Assembly (NCBI RefSeq): GCF_011742145.1
Contig: NZ_JAAQQU010000040.1
Span: forward strand, 1 to 64,000
Source: Flavobacterium sp. J49
GTDB taxonomy: Bacteria; Bacteroidota; Bacteroidia; Flavobacteriales; Flavobacteriaceae
DNA: 64,000 bases
Direction: 5' to 3'
The notes under the pieces were generated by a model that saw only the letters and a program-made list of their open reading frames with translations, was not told the origin of the DNA and did not search any database. Each line of letters begins with the position of its first letter. Within the stretch, counting starts at the first letter, position 1. Shown here one piece after another: positions 44,301 to 52,550 of the stretch. Both the position numbers and the translations under genes were made by a program.

Positions 44301-44531
44301 GGAAAGAATTTTTTCCAAAGGTTTCACCACGCGGCTTTCGACTTCACTCGGACTCGCTCCGGGATAACCCACCATTACGTCGGCCATTGGAACATTGATT
44401 TGTGGTTCTTCTTCTCTTGGAATCAGAAACGAACTGTATATGCCGATGATCATTAATCCGACCATTAACAATATCGTTAACTTCGAATTGATGAAAAAAT
44501 GGGCGATTTTACCTGATATACCTTCTTGCAT
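41316..44531 (-). CDS. RND efflux permease (HAE1/AcrB-like)
   Basis: 1071 residues. Twelve membrane helices: one at about 14-33, a block about 340-540 and one about 870-1060, with two large periplasmic loops between. VVDDSIIIAENM near 410-420 holds the Asp-Asp pair of the proton relay seen in AcrB-type drug pumps, unlike the VD-G pattern of metal-ion CzcA pumps. IPREEEPQINVP near 52 is typical of HAE1-like Bacteroidota pumps. It exports toxic compounds with the adaptor and TolC protein encoded upstream. Substrate unknown. Confidence 0.95.
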   Translation of the reverse strand: MQEGISGKIAHFFINSKLTILLMVGLMIIGIYSSFLIPREEEPQINVPMADVMVGYPGASPSEVESRVVKPLEKILSNIKGVEHVHSMAMNGQAMLIVQFYVGQDVERSYVKLYDELAKHENMFPQGVYKPMVKTRSIDDVPMLGLTLWSEKLNDFEIRQIAEEVTSEIEKVKDVAITKEIGGRNREVKVVLDKDKMAENGVDALSIMQMIQANNGSSQSGSFVSADKEYLVTTGEFLQTAEDVENLVVGVNANLPVYLKQVASVQDGPSTPRSYVSFGYGKANEKFTKNNSEYPAVTISIGKVKGADAMKISEKILEKVEHLKQTIITDDVHVEVTRNYGETASDKVGELLLHLGIAIIAVTLLVMLAMGWRGGLVVFFSVPLTFALTLFAYYMLGYTLNRITLFALVFVVGIVVDDSIIIAENMHRHFKMKRLPFKQAAIYAINEVGNPTILATFTVIAAILPMAFVSGMMGPYMSPMPIGASIAMLLSLFVALTVTPYLGYHLLHEKEEQEQKAEQGLETSWIYKVYNKMERPFLESSKKRRLMLGITVLLLIGSVLMFFTKSVAVKMLPFDNKNEFQVVIDMPEGTTLERTAAVTQEIAQYLSTVPEVVNYQNYIGTSAPITFNGLVRHYDMRGGSNMADIQVNLLHKEDRDLQSHDIAKIVRPEIQKIAKKYAANVKIIEVPPGPPVLSTLVAEIYGPNYKEQIKVANQVKSILENTTDIVDVDWMTEDDQTEYKLVVDKEKAMLNGIVPQQVVGNLTYLLKEYPVSNLYDENSNDNVGIVLSLDDKDKTSLQDIQSLKIKGNRGNVVPVSDLVKVVQDTLQKTIYRKDQKRVVYVTADMAGDLESPVYAILGMNEKLQKMQLPKGYKVNELYMEQPSDESDFTVKWDGEWQITLEVFRDLGAAFLIVIVIIYMLIVGWFQNFKTPMVMMMAIPLSLVGIVLGHWLLGAFFTATSFIGMIALAGVMVRNSVLLIDFIEIRLNDGIPLKQAIIEAGAVRTTPILLTTGAVVIGASIILFDPIFQGLAISLVFGAIVSTLLTLIVVPLIYYITERKKWESNSSVTKDQ

Positions 44532-44577
44532 GATTTTTTAATTTGAAAATGTGATGATTTGAAAATTTGAAAATGAG

Positions 44578-45663
44578 TTAATTCAATTTCACTTTTGCGC
44601 CATTATACAACTTACCTTCTGCCGAAACGATATATTGCTCGTTAGCCGATAAGCCGGATAAAACTTCTACTTGGTTCCCGAAGTATTTCCCGATGCGCAA
44701 CCATCTTAAAATGGCTTTGTTACCGTTGCCGACAGTGTAAATTCCGGTGAGTTGACCTTGTTTGACCAAAGCGCTTTCGGGAACCAAAACTTTATCGGTT
44801 GTGATAGTCATTTGTGTTTTATTGGCCACAGGAAATTGAACATTGACAAACATGCCGGATAAAATAGCTTTATCGATTTGGTTCAAACCGACTTTAACCA
44901 AATACTGTCCGCCGGTATTTTTAGCCGAACTGCTGACTTCAATTACTTTTCCCGTTACTTCTTTGTTGATGGATTTTACTAATACTTTTACGGCCATTCC
45001 GTTTTGAATGTTGGCTATATCGCTTTCAGAAACCATCGCGGTAACTTGTAATCTCGAAACACCTTCTATGCTCACTAACGGCATTCCGGGATTCGCCATA
45101 TCGCCTTCTTTGACAAAAGCATTGGTCACTTCACCCGAAAACGGCGCGGTGATATTGCTGTAATTGAATTGTGCCAACACTTCATTTCGCATTTGTTTGG
45201 CCGCGTCCAATCCGGCTTTGGCCATTTCGTAGCGCGAGGTCATGTCGTCTAACTCTTTTTGAGAGGCACTTTGTTGGTTGAACAAAACGGTGAATCTTTC
45301 AAAATCTTTTTTCGCATTATTATAAGCAGCAGTCGCTTGTAAAATAGAAGCATCGACTTGGGCTTTTTTGGCTTGTAAATCGGAGTTGTTGATGCTGACC
45401 ATCAATTGACCGGTGCTAACTTTTTGCCCGACTTTCACATGCACTTTGGTTACGTAGCCCATCATTCGGGTGCTCACATTGGCACTGTTTTCGGCTTCAA
45501 TTTTGCCACTGGCAGTTACGAAAGAACCATTGTTTTGCACAGTCATTCCGCTAACTTTTACCGGAATAGCCGCTGCATTATCTTTAATTTCTTTTCGGTC
45601 TTTTCCACAAGAAAGGAATAAGAATGTCGATAAAAATAGCGTGGTTATTATTTTATTATTCAT
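44578..45663 (-). CDS. RND periplasmic adaptor (membrane fusion) lipoprotein
   Basis: 361 residues. Lipobox FLFLSCGK (Cys near 19), then the usual adaptor order: barrel-sandwich (VHVKVGQKVSTGQLMVSI near 74-91), helical hairpin (about 100-160), ITAPFSGEV beta-barrel entry (near 172) and membrane-proximal part (SGLSANEQYIVSAEGKL near the C-terminus). It couples the RND pump to the TolC channel. 46 bp upstream of the permease and 28 bp downstream of the TolC gene, one operon. Confidence 0.94.
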   Translation of the reverse strand: MNNKIITTLFLSTFLFLSCGKDRKEIKDNAAAIPVKVSGMTVQNNGSFVTASGKIEAENSANVSTRMMGYVTKVHVKVGQKVSTGQLMVSINNSDLQAKKAQVDASILQATAAYNNAKKDFERFTVLFNQQSASQKELDDMTSRYEMAKAGLDAAKQMRNEVLAQFNYSNITAPFSGEVTNAFVKEGDMANPGMPLVSIEGVSRLQVTAMVSESDIANIQNGMAVKVLVKSINKEVTGKVIEVSSSAKNTGGQYLVKVGLNQIDKAILSGMFVNVQFPVANKTQMTITTDKVLVPESALVKQGQLTGIYTVGNGNKAILRWLRIGKYFGNQVEVLSGLSANEQYIVSAEGKLYNGAKVKLN

Positions 45664-45691
45664 GTTGTTCTGTTTTTTTATTGTTTTAATA

Positions 45692-47008
45692 CTACTGGGT
45701 CAAAAACTGTAAATACTGTTGGGTGAAATTGTACTCAAAAACCGCTTGTAAATGCTCTAATTCCTTTTGAATCATTTGGGTTTCGGCAGTCAATAAATCG
45801 GTGGTTTTTTCTAAACCTTGGGTGAAACGATTTTGGCGAATGCGATACGCTTCTTGTGATTGTTCGAAAGCCATTTGCAACAAACCTACTTTGTTTTCGG
45901 CATCTTTTAGTTGGCGATTAGTTTTGCTTACTTCGAGTTGGCTTTGCTTTTTATATTGCTCTGTTTCAAACGAAGCTTTTTGAAAATCAGCTTTGGCTTT
46001 ATCGTATTTTCCGAAGGATTTATAACCGTCGAAAACGTTCCAAGACAATTGTGCTCCAACCAAATAACCTTTGGCAGCCGTCCCTAAAAACTGACTGTCA
46101 TACAACTCATAACTTCCAAAAGCGTTTAGTCTTGGCAAGAAATTCATTTTGCTCATCACCATCATTTTTTTATAGGCTTCGGATGATTTGTCTAGGGCTT
46201 GAATGTCTTTCCTATTCTCTGATAATTGGGTGTTTATCGCTTCAACCTTAATGGTATTTTCCAGTTCTTCTGAAGGTTTAAAGGTTTTTCCTTGTATGTC
46301 TTCGTTTAATAGAAAAGCCAAATAATCGGAGGCATTTTGCACATTGCTTTTGGCGTATTGCAATTGATTTGAAATGTCATTCACGCGTACTTGCACATTC
46401 AATACATCGGTCTTTTGCAACAAACCTTGTTTGAAATAATTGTCGACCAATTTCAAGTTGGCTTTAGCCGTTGACTCCGCTTTTTCCAAAACACTAACGG
46501 CTTTGTACGCTAATTGGAGTTGCATGTACGCCTTAGACACTTCGAGTTCTAAATACTCTTGGGTTCGCTGTGTTTGCAGTTGGAAAGCTTCCATTTTGGC
46601 TTTCGCGGCTTGTCTTCCGAAAATACCGTCAACGTTGAGTAGCGGTTGTTGGATTTCGATTTTAGTGGCAAAGTTTTGCGTGGTTTTCGGGTCATTTAAC
46701 AAAGCCGGATTGAAATCGGATTGGGTTAGAATTTCCTGATTTAATTTGGAACCAAAAGCCATTAACGGATTGGTAGTAACTATTCCGGTATAAGACACAT
46801 TAATATTGGGCAAAAAGAGTGCATTCGATTGGCGGTAATCCGCTTTAGCCGATTGATAGTTTTTATCTGCGATTTTGATTTGCAGGTTTTTTTCGGATAC
46901 TTTTTGTTTCAAATCGCTTTTGGAAATGGTCAACGTATCTTGACTGAATCCGAAAATTGATAGGAATAAAAATCCAGTAGTTAATAATTGCTTGTTCATA
47001 TTCATCAT
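45692..47008 (-). CDS. TolC-family outer-membrane efflux protein
   Basis: 438 residues. Signal peptide (about 1-22, ending FGFSQ), two repeated OEP-type units of coiled-coil helices and beta strands (about 30-230 and 240-438). First gene of the efflux operon, so promoter control here sets the level of the whole system. Three ATGs are possible (47008, 47005, 46999); the first is listed. TATTTTTG at 47036..47029 and an imperfect inverted repeat upstream are the apparent control region. Confidence 0.93.
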   Translation of the reverse strand: MMNMNKQLLTTGFLFLSIFGFSQDTLTISKSDLKQKVSEKNLQIKIADKNYQSAKADYRQSNALFLPNINVSYTGIVTTNPLMAFGSKLNQEILTQSDFNPALLNDPKTTQNFATKIEIQQPLLNVDGIFGRQAAKAKMEAFQLQTQRTQEYLELEVSKAYMQLQLAYKAVSVLEKAESTAKANLKLVDNYFKQGLLQKTDVLNVQVRVNDISNQLQYAKSNVQNASDYLAFLLNEDIQGKTFKPSEELENTIKVEAINTQLSENRKDIQALDKSSEAYKKMMVMSKMNFLPRLNAFGSYELYDSQFLGTAAKGYLVGAQLSWNVFDGYKSFGKYDKAKADFQKASFETEQYKKQSQLEVSKTNRQLKDAENKVGLLQMAFEQSQEAYRIRQNRFTQGLEKTTDLLTAETQMIQKELEHLQAVFEYNFTQQYLQFLTQ

Positions 47009-47028
47009 AGTTTATCTGAATTATGAAG

Positions 47029-47088
47029 CAAAAATAGGGTGGTAAAAAAGCGTGTACAGTTACAATTGTTACAGAGGTAACTGGACAC
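47029..47088 (-). promoter_or_regulatory. Efflux operon promoter with a long inverted repeat
   Basis: On the minus strand TATTTTTG (47036..47029) is the -7 element. GTGTACAGTTAC (47052-47063) and GTAACTGGACAC (47077-47088) form 12-base arms (11 of 12 paired) around 13 bases. This covers the -33 region and upstream, the position of an operator for a TetR, AraC or other regulator. Confidence 0.6.
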
Positions 47089-47115
47089 AAAAAAAATGCC
47101 TGATTCCTCAGGCAC
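47089..47115 (-). terminator. Terminator after the kelch-type gene
   Basis: TGCCTGA (47097-47103) and TCAGGCA (47108-47114); on the minus strand followed by eight T. Confidence 0.8.
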
Positions 47116-47141
47116 TCAAAAATATATGGTATTGATTTGAT

Positions 47142-48740
47142 TTATTTTACAATCACTTTTTGGGAAACATAAAACTTATTATCGAATATAAAAGTGATGA
47201 TTACCGTTTGATTCGAAATGCCGTCTAACTCAAAGTTCATACTGTTCTCGCCTTGCGTTGTATCTTCAATTTCACCGTCTAATACGATTTTCCCTTCCAT
47301 GGTAGAAACAAAATAATCAATGTTCGTTGCATATGCCATTTTGAAATTGATTCTGACGGTACTGCTGTCGGTAGGATTTGGAGAAACGGTCATTGAAAAA
47401 GGGTTTTTGCCTTCTATGGGTTGGACTCCTAAAGGCAGATTTTTAATCAGTTTCACTTCATAAACAGTCGCGTTAGCAGAAGTGGTTGACGTATTATTTA
47501 CCGAAAACGGATTCGCACTTGGACTGGTCAATCCTCCTACTATGTGCCCAATTACAAATTCATCAGCAGTAATCTCGCTGAGTTTTATGACTTCGTTGCT
47601 GTAATGTGGCAACGATTTGTTAGGGATAAATTCGGCACTCGCACCTTTTAAAGCCGGCATGGTTTCGGGCAGTTGGTATTCTTGTAAAGAACCATCGGCG
47701 AATCTTGTTGTTCGGCTGATGGTATTGACAAAAGGAACATTATTGTCTTGCACCAAAGTAGTTCCGTTATAATAATATTGACTGATTCCGCCAAAAAAGA
47801 GATTGTGCATTCGGTTTTCGGTGGCATCGTAAAGACAAGATTTGGCGCTGTGGTAGTTGCTCAAATATTGGTTGAAAGTCGTTTGCGGAAAATAGCCTTC
47901 GGGTTTGATGTCTACCGGATATAAAAACGGCAAATCGACATTGATTTGAAAAACGCCGGATGAAATCGTGTAACCTTGTGAACCATCAGGGAAAATTTGT
48001 GGTAACAGATTGTAATCTCTTCGGTGTAAATGAACCGCATCAGTAATAGCTTCGTAATTAGAAATACTCAGTTGCGTTCCGGAATTATCGATGGAAAATT
48101 TTCGGATTTGGTTGGAATAAGTTTGGGTAAAGGTTGGATTGTTCATCGGATTGTATCTTCCGTCAAAACGGTGTCCGCCTATTAAATAAAACGTGTTGTT
48201 TATTTTGCCTAATTGCCCGCCGGTGATGGCAAAATTGGTATCGGTCATTTGCTTGAAATGCTGTAAAACGGATGTACCATTAATTACTGAATTAATCAAA
48301 CCCGAAACATCAATCGATGTCATCTTATTAAATGTGATATGATCATTGGCTGTAGCCGAAAAAGCATAACCTCCGATGATATAAAGTGTGTCTTCATCTT
48401 GGTAAAAATTGAAATTGGTGGCTTGCAATTGTTCTTGTAAGGTCGTTGGTAAGACATTCACAGATACCGACCAAACTTGACTCGCCAAAACATCTACCAC
48501 ATAAATATTGGTATTGTTATTTGAGGACGGAAAAGCATTAAACGGCTGACGCGCATGAATTCCGTCGACTCGCCCGCCAAGGATTAACCATTTCCCTTCG
48601 TGTTGTGCAAAGGCATAGGAATGAATTCCGGGGAAATTGGGTATGGATATCGGATTGAGTTGTACTTGGTAATCAAAAGTAGATTGTGAAAAAACAACAT
48701 TGGTAAACACCAAAAATAACAAAGGGTAAATTAGTCTCAT
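47142..48740 (-). CDS. Kelch-like T9SS-secreted protein
   Basis: 532 residues. Signal peptide about 1-18 (VVFSQ). Several kelch-type beta-propeller strands: KWLILGGRVDG, TLYIIGGYAF, TFYLIGGHRFDG. The C-terminal type A sorting domain has FSMTVSPNPTDSSTVRINF and ends KVIVK, targeting it for export by the type IX system and attachment to the cell surface. Ligand unknown. On the same strand as the efflux operon but with its own terminator. Confidence 0.88.
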   Translation of the reverse strand: MRLIYPLLFLVFTNVVFSQSTFDYQVQLNPISIPNFPGIHSYAFAQHEGKWLILGGRVDGIHARQPFNAFPSSNNNTNIYVVDVLASQVWSVSVNVLPTTLQEQLQATNFNFYQDEDTLYIIGGYAFSATANDHITFNKMTSIDVSGLINSVINGTSVLQHFKQMTDTNFAITGGQLGKINNTFYLIGGHRFDGRYNPMNNPTFTQTYSNQIRKFSIDNSGTQLSISNYEAITDAVHLHRRDYNLLPQIFPDGSQGYTISSGVFQINVDLPFLYPVDIKPEGYFPQTTFNQYLSNYHSAKSCLYDATENRMHNLFFGGISQYYYNGTTLVQDNNVPFVNTISRTTRFADGSLQEYQLPETMPALKGASAEFIPNKSLPHYSNEVIKLSEITADEFVIGHIVGGLTSPSANPFSVNNTSTTSANATVYEVKLIKNLPLGVQPIEGKNPFSMTVSPNPTDSSTVRINFKMAYATNIDYFVSTMEGKIVLDGEIEDTTQGENSMNFELDGISNQTVIITFIFDNKFYVSQKVIVK

Positions 48741-48803
48741 GTTAATAATATTTTATTCAAAGCTATTGATTCCATACCAAGTGTTTTGCCACATTTGTTA
48801 CAC

Positions 48804-48835
48804 AAAAAAAAGCGCCCCAAACTTGGGACGCTTTC
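48804..48835 (-). terminator. Terminator after the Cys-rich small protein
   Basis: On the minus strand AGCGTCCCAA / TTGGGGCGCT stem (one mismatch) followed by eight T. Confidence 0.75.
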
Positions 48836-48857
48836 CAACTTATTCAAAAGTTTATAA

Positions 48858-49058
48858 CTAAGCTTTTTTGTCTTCAGCTTTTTTAGAAGCGCAACATCCT
48901 GCTTTTTTCTCGGTGCTGCATTCTTTTTTCTCTTCCGTTGAGCAAGACTTTTCAGTTTTTGCTTTTTTCTTTTTTTGCTTTGGATCTGTACTGTTAGCGT
49001 TTGCATTAAGGGCAAATAACAAAGCTACTGCTGCGAAAGTTGAAACTAATTTTCTCAT
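48858..49058 (-). CDS. Small exported Lys/Cys-rich protein
   Basis: 66 residues from the ATG at 49058, whose signal peptide ends NANA. The mature 45 residues are almost only Lys, Glu, Ala and Ser with five Cys: KSCSTEEKKECSTEKKAGCC followed by ASKKAEDKKA. A metal- or thiol-binding role is plausible but not shown. It lies beside other Cys-containing exported proteins and the CstB-like operon, which is suggestive of thiol or metal stress. An overlapping frame on the same strand is a shadow. Confidence 0.7.
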   Translation of the reverse strand: MRKLVSTFAAVALLFALNANANSTDPKQKKKKAKTEKSCSTEEKKECSTEKKAGCCASKKAEDKKA

Positions 49059-49158
49059 GTTTTTATATTTTTTTAAATTATTTATCTTTAAGGTTTTAGA
49101 GCTACTATGCTCCGAGGTGCTTAGGTTTTGCCTTCGCTCCTTTTCTTGGTTGATGATT

Positions 49159-49494
49159 TTAGGCAACGCTTAAAGTTTCCGGTGGTTGCCAAATGGTAAC
49201 GCTAAAATGAGACGTTAAATTCTTGTGATATTGTATTTTTTCTTTAGTAACTAAACTGATATACTGTTTGGTCAATTGGTAATCTGTGGTAAAAACTAAA
49301 AAAGTAGCATTGTTGAAATTAAAATTGAGGACACATTTTTCTTTTCCGCAACCGTTGGGTAAATCGCTTTCGGAGTCATTATCGGTACAAGACATTTGGC
49401 AAGTTTCAAAATAAGTCATTTTAATTGCTTTGGCCGAAGGTAAAGCGGTCAAAACAGTTAAATAAAGACATAATGTAAATGCAAAAACCTTCAT
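49159..49494 (-). CDS. Hypothetical exported protein with Cys cluster
   Basis: About 111 residues from the ATG at 49494, giving a signal peptide ending PSAKA. It has ETCQMSCTDNDSES and NGCGKEKCVLNF (four more Cys), then a beta-rich C-terminal half (LVFTTDYQLTKQYISLVT). I do not recognise a family. The Cys pairs (CxxxC and CGxxxC) could bind metal. It is next to another small Cys-rich exported gene; a joint role in metal or thiol handling is inference. Confidence 0.65.
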   Translation of the reverse strand: MKVFAFTLCLYLTVLTALPSAKAIKMTYFETCQMSCTDNDSESDLPNGCGKEKCVLNFNFNNATFLVFTTDYQLTKQYISLVTKEKIQYHKNLTSHFSVTIWQPPETLSVA

Positions 49495-49613
49495 GGCGAC
49501 AAAATATAGCAAGAATAAATCCTTTTATGCAAATCAAATGTAGCATTAAAACAGATTGACAGACAAAAAATTAACTTAAAACTAACTTAAGAATCATTCC
49601 GTAAAAACCTTCT

Positions 49614-49814
49614 TCAGTGGTCTTGCTTAGTTTTAGAAACAAAGATATTAAACAACAATCCGCCCATCAAACCACCGTATAAAGTGGAATTTAAGGGTTG
49701 GGATGTTATGGCACAAGTTCCGTTGGCACAACCAACATAATGATAGTAAGCGTAACCCAATAATCCGCCAACTAAAATCCCTAAAACTGTAATTAAAATT
49801 GCTTTTTGGGACAT
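49614..49814 (-). CDS. DUF6132 small membrane protein
   Basis: 66 residues from the ATG at 49814, which overlaps the thioredoxin stop. Two membrane helices with GILVGGLLGYAYYHYVGCAN and TCAITSQPLNSTLYGGLMGG; this CxxxxC + YGxxxG pattern is DUF6132. The family often neighbours thioredoxin and rhodanese genes; role unknown. Last gene of the second CstB-like operon. Confidence 0.85.
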   Translation of the reverse strand: MSQKAILITVLGILVGGLLGYAYYHYVGCANGTCAITSQPLNSTLYGGLMGGLLFNIFVSKTKQDH

Positions 49815-50116
49815 CAGTTTGATTTTTCGATTACCGTTTTCACAATTTCTTCTTTGGATAAAACACCGGATTGTCGCCACAACTGTTTCCCGTTTTGAAA
49901 AAGCATCATAGTGGGAACGCCGCGCACCTGATATTGTGCTGCCAATTCTTGATTTTTATCGACATCAATTTTGATGATGGAAACCCGTTCTCCCAGACTG
50001 TCTTTAACTTCCTTTAAAATCGGAGCCAACATTTGACATGGTCCGCACCAAGTAGCAAAGAAATCGATTAAAACGGGTTTTTCGGAATGGATGATTTGAT
50101 CAAAAGTACTATTCAT
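49814..50116 (-). CDS. Thioredoxin
   Basis: 100 residues with the active site FFATWCGPCQML near 18-29 and the cis-Pro region RGVPTMMLFQNGK. A cytosolic disulfide reductase; in this operon it could regenerate the rhodanese persulfide or pass electrons to the dioxygenase system. Start overlaps the previous gene by 8 bp and its stop overlaps the DUF6132 gene start. Confidence 0.93.
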   Translation of the reverse strand: MNSTFDQIIHSEKPVLIDFFATWCGPCQMLAPILKEVKDSLGERVSIIKIDVDKNQELAAQYQVRGVPTMMLFQNGKQLWRQSGVLSKEEIVKTVIEKSN

Positions 50117-50312
50117 TTTTTTGATTTTTATAATTTACAGTACAACTATTCGGTCCGCAACCCATATTAAAAACCGCTTGAAACAAAAAGAAAACACCAA
50201 AAGCCACAAAAAACCAATGACGGGTTGCATACGCCTGATAAAACAGAAACAAGGCAAAAGCCATTCTGAAAATGCGCATGAGGTGCCAATTGGAAAACAG
50301 TATTCTTTTCAT
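50109..50312 (-). CDS. Small two-helix membrane protein of the CstB-like operon
   Basis: 67 residues, two membrane helices (about 12-29 and 31-47), then NMGCGPNSCTVNYKNQ with two Cys near the C-terminus. Similar in size to DUF2892 proteins but not clearly a member. Nine bases downstream of the CstB-like gene stop, overlapping the thioredoxin gene; translated as part of this operon. Confidence 0.7.
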   Translation of the reverse strand: MKRILFSNWHLMRIFRMAFALFLFYQAYATRHWFFVAFGVFFLFQAVFNMGCGPNSCTVNYKNQKNE

Positions 50313-50321
50313 CGCAAAAAA

Positions 50322-51740
50322 TTATAATAAAGTCGTTGGGCAAACATAATTGGTAATCGGTAAACTCGTCAATTTTATTTCGTTGAAACCGCCAATCACA
50401 TCGACAAAATTCTCAAAACCTCTTTGCTTTAAAATCGAAGCGGCAATCATGCTGCGATAGCCACCTAAACAATGTAATACAAAGTGTTTATCTTTGGGAA
50501 AGTCTGACAAATGCTGATTAATCTCATTTAATGGAACATTAATAGCACCTACTAAGTGTTCAGAGTCGTATTCACTTTTCTTTCTGACATCAAAAATTGG
50601 GATTTCGTGTATTTCTTCCAAATCTTGTAACTCTTCGGCTGAGATTCTATTAACAGTGTCAACCTCTTTTCCTGCTTTTGCCCATGCTTCAAATCCGCCT
50701 TCTAAATAACCAATGGTATGGTCATAACCCACTCTCGATAATCTGATAATGGCTTCTTCCACTTTTTCATGGTTCTCGGCAACCAGTAGAATTTCTTGTT
50801 GTAAATCGGGAATCAATTCGCCAACCCACATCGCAAAATTACTGTCCAATCCGATGTTGATGCTATTCGGAATGAATCCTTGGGCAAATTCAGAAGCTTT
50901 TCGCGTATCTAAAATCAAGGCTTGCGTTTCATTGGCTACCATTTCAAAAGTCTTGGCATCATAAGGTTTTTGACCGCGGTGCATTACTTTATCCAAACTT
51001 TCATAGCCTTGAATGTTCATCAAAACGTTCTTAGGAAAATAAGCCGGTGGCGTGGTCAATCCGGTTAAAAGTGAGATCACAAATTCGTCCTCAGTCAACT
51101 TTGGATTTAAGGCGTAATTGGTTCTTTTTTGGTTGCCCAAAGTGTCTGTCGTTTCTTTACTCATCATTTTACCACAGGCACTTCCGGCACCGTGATTTGG
51201 GTATACGATTAAATCATCCGACAGCGGCATAATTTTTTCGCGAAGCGAATGGTAAAGCAATCGTGCCAATTTGTCTTGGGTTAAATCGGCTATGACGTGT
51301 TGGGCCAAATCCGGTCGGCCAACATCGCCAATAAATAAAGTATCTCCGGTAATGATGCCATGTTCCTTTCCGTTTTCATCAATCACCAAATAAGTGGTGC
51401 TTTCCATGGTATGTCCGGGTGTATGAATGGCTTTGACCTTGCAATTGCCCACTTCAAAAATCTGATTGTCATTGGCCACCAAAGCATCAAAACCCGGTTT
51501 GGCCGTTGGACCATAAACAATAATCGCATTTTCTTTTTGGGCCAAATCCAAATGTCCCGATACAAAATCGGCATGGAAATGGGTTTCAAAAACGTATTTG
51601 ATTTTGGCGTTGTCTTTTCGAGCGCGGTCAATATAAGGTTGTACTTCTCGCAAAGGATCAAAAATAGCTGCTTCGCCATTGGACTCCAAATAATAAGCAG
51701 CGTGTGCTAAACATCCGGTATAAATTTGTTCTAATTTCAT
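50322..51740 (-). CDS. CstB-like persulfide dioxygenase / sulfurtransferase, copy 2
   Basis: 472 residues, the same order and numbering as the copy at 18386: MBL domain with His54, His56, Asp58, His110 and Asp133, first rhodanese without Cys (VAENHEKVEE) and second rhodanese with HCLGGYRS (Cys424). The N-terminal half is very close to copy 1; the rest is more diverged. Unlike copy 1, it has no TauE partner but heads an operon with a small membrane protein, thioredoxin and DUF6132. A Crp/Fnr-type site precedes it, so copy 2 is probably the inducible form. Confidence 0.9.
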   Translation of the reverse strand: MKLEQIYTGCLAHAAYYLESNGEAAIFDPLREVQPYIDRARKDNAKIKYVFETHFHADFVSGHLDLAQKENAIIVYGPTAKPGFDALVANDNQIFEVGNCKVKAIHTPGHTMESTTYLVIDENGKEHGIITGDTLFIGDVGRPDLAQHVIADLTQDKLARLLYHSLREKIMPLSDDLIVYPNHGAGSACGKMMSKETTDTLGNQKRTNYALNPKLTEDEFVISLLTGLTTPPAYFPKNVLMNIQGYESLDKVMHRGQKPYDAKTFEMVANETQALILDTRKASEFAQGFIPNSINIGLDSNFAMWVGELIPDLQQEILLVAENHEKVEEAIIRLSRVGYDHTIGYLEGGFEAWAKAGKEVDTVNRISAEELQDLEEIHEIPIFDVRKKSEYDSEHLVGAINVPLNEINQHLSDFPKDKHFVLHCLGGYRSMIAASILKQRGFENFVDVIGGFNEIKLTSLPITNYVCPTTLL

Positions 51741-51756
51741 ATTTTTTGTTTTTTCC

Positions 51757-51799
51757 CAAAAGTATCGCTCCCATTCTTAATTCGGAATGATAATTATCA
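51757..51799 (-). promoter_or_regulatory. Promoter of the second CstB-like operon with Crp/Fnr-type operator
   Basis: On the minus strand TACTTTTG (51764..51757) is preceded by 23 bp and TGATAATTATCA (51788-51799). Spacing and 15-base core match the universal stress protein promoter at 11725-11767. Confidence 0.72.
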
Positions 51800-51872
51800 G
51801 TTGCATCGAATACAAAAATAGTCACACCGATTGAGGCAATCAGTATCAAAAGTTACACAAGAATTGAGAAGT

Positions 51873-52508
51873 TTAAGATCGAACTAATTCAATCGACGCG
51901 CGGTGCAATTTGATTTTACCTTCATTTTCCAAAGCTTTTAATAGTCGGGAAATCACTACGCGAGAGGTATGCAAATCGTAGGCTATTTCCTGATGGGTAT
52001 TTTGAATAGAATTGGTTTTGTTGATTTGGGCTTTATCCAAAAGGTAATTGTAAAGTCTTTCATCCATATTCATGAAAGCGAGATTATCGATGGCCATCAG
52101 CATTTCCTTCAAACGGTTGTTGTAGCTGTTGAAAACGTAATTTCTCCAGCTTTTGTATTTGCCGAGCCATTCTTCCATTTTAGCTACCGGAATCATGACT
52201 ACTTTGCCTTTGGTTTCGGCCACGGCACGTATTTCGCTTTTGGTTTCTCCCAAACAGCAAGCCATGGTCATCGCACAAGTATCGCCTTTTTCTAAGAAGT
52301 ACAGCAATAATTCGCCTTCATCAAAATCTTCGCGAAGAATTTTAATCGCGCCCGAAAGTAGTAAAGGCATATTTTTGATGTAATCACCAAAATCAATTAG
52401 AATTTCGCCTTCCTCAAATGTTCTGAGCTGTGACACTTGAGCAATTTCCTCCAATAGTTTTTCTTCAAAAACAAAACCGTAACTTTCTTTGAGCAATTCT
52501 AACATCAT
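51873..52508 (-). CDS. Crp/Fnr-family transcriptional regulator
   Basis: 211 residues. Cyclic-nucleotide-fold sensor domain 1-140 followed by an HTH (about 155-211) with recognition helix TSRVVISRLLKALE; SR at 187-188 matches the S-R used by FNR to read TGAT. There is no four-Cys iron-sulfur motif, but DTCAMTMACCLG gives Cys78, Cys84 and Cys85 in the sensor domain, a possible thiol or persulfide switch. It is upstream of the CstB-like operon, and TGAT-N4-ATCA sites occur before that operon, before the Usp gene and before the divergent DUF2892 gene. Probably the regulator of all three. Confidence 0.9.
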   Translation of the reverse strand: MMLELLKESYGFVFEEKLLEEIAQVSQLRTFEEGEILIDFGDYIKNMPLLLSGAIKILREDFDEGELLLYFLEKGDTCAMTMACCLGETKSEIRAVAETKGKVVMIPVAKMEEWLGKYKSWRNYVFNSYNNRLKEMLMAIDNLAFMNMDERLYNYLLDKAQINKTNSIQNTHQEIAYDLHTSRVVISRLLKALENEGKIKLHRASIELVRS

Positions 52509-52550
52509 GATTGAATTTTGGTCTTGTAAATTTCGACTAAAAAAAGGACA

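Noticed and set aside
48737..49015. 92-codon Lys-rich frame overlapping the Cys-rich small gene
   Set aside because: It is a shifted frame of the Lys-rich gene at 48858-49058, which has a good signal peptide. The basic composition comes from A-rich codons read in another phase.
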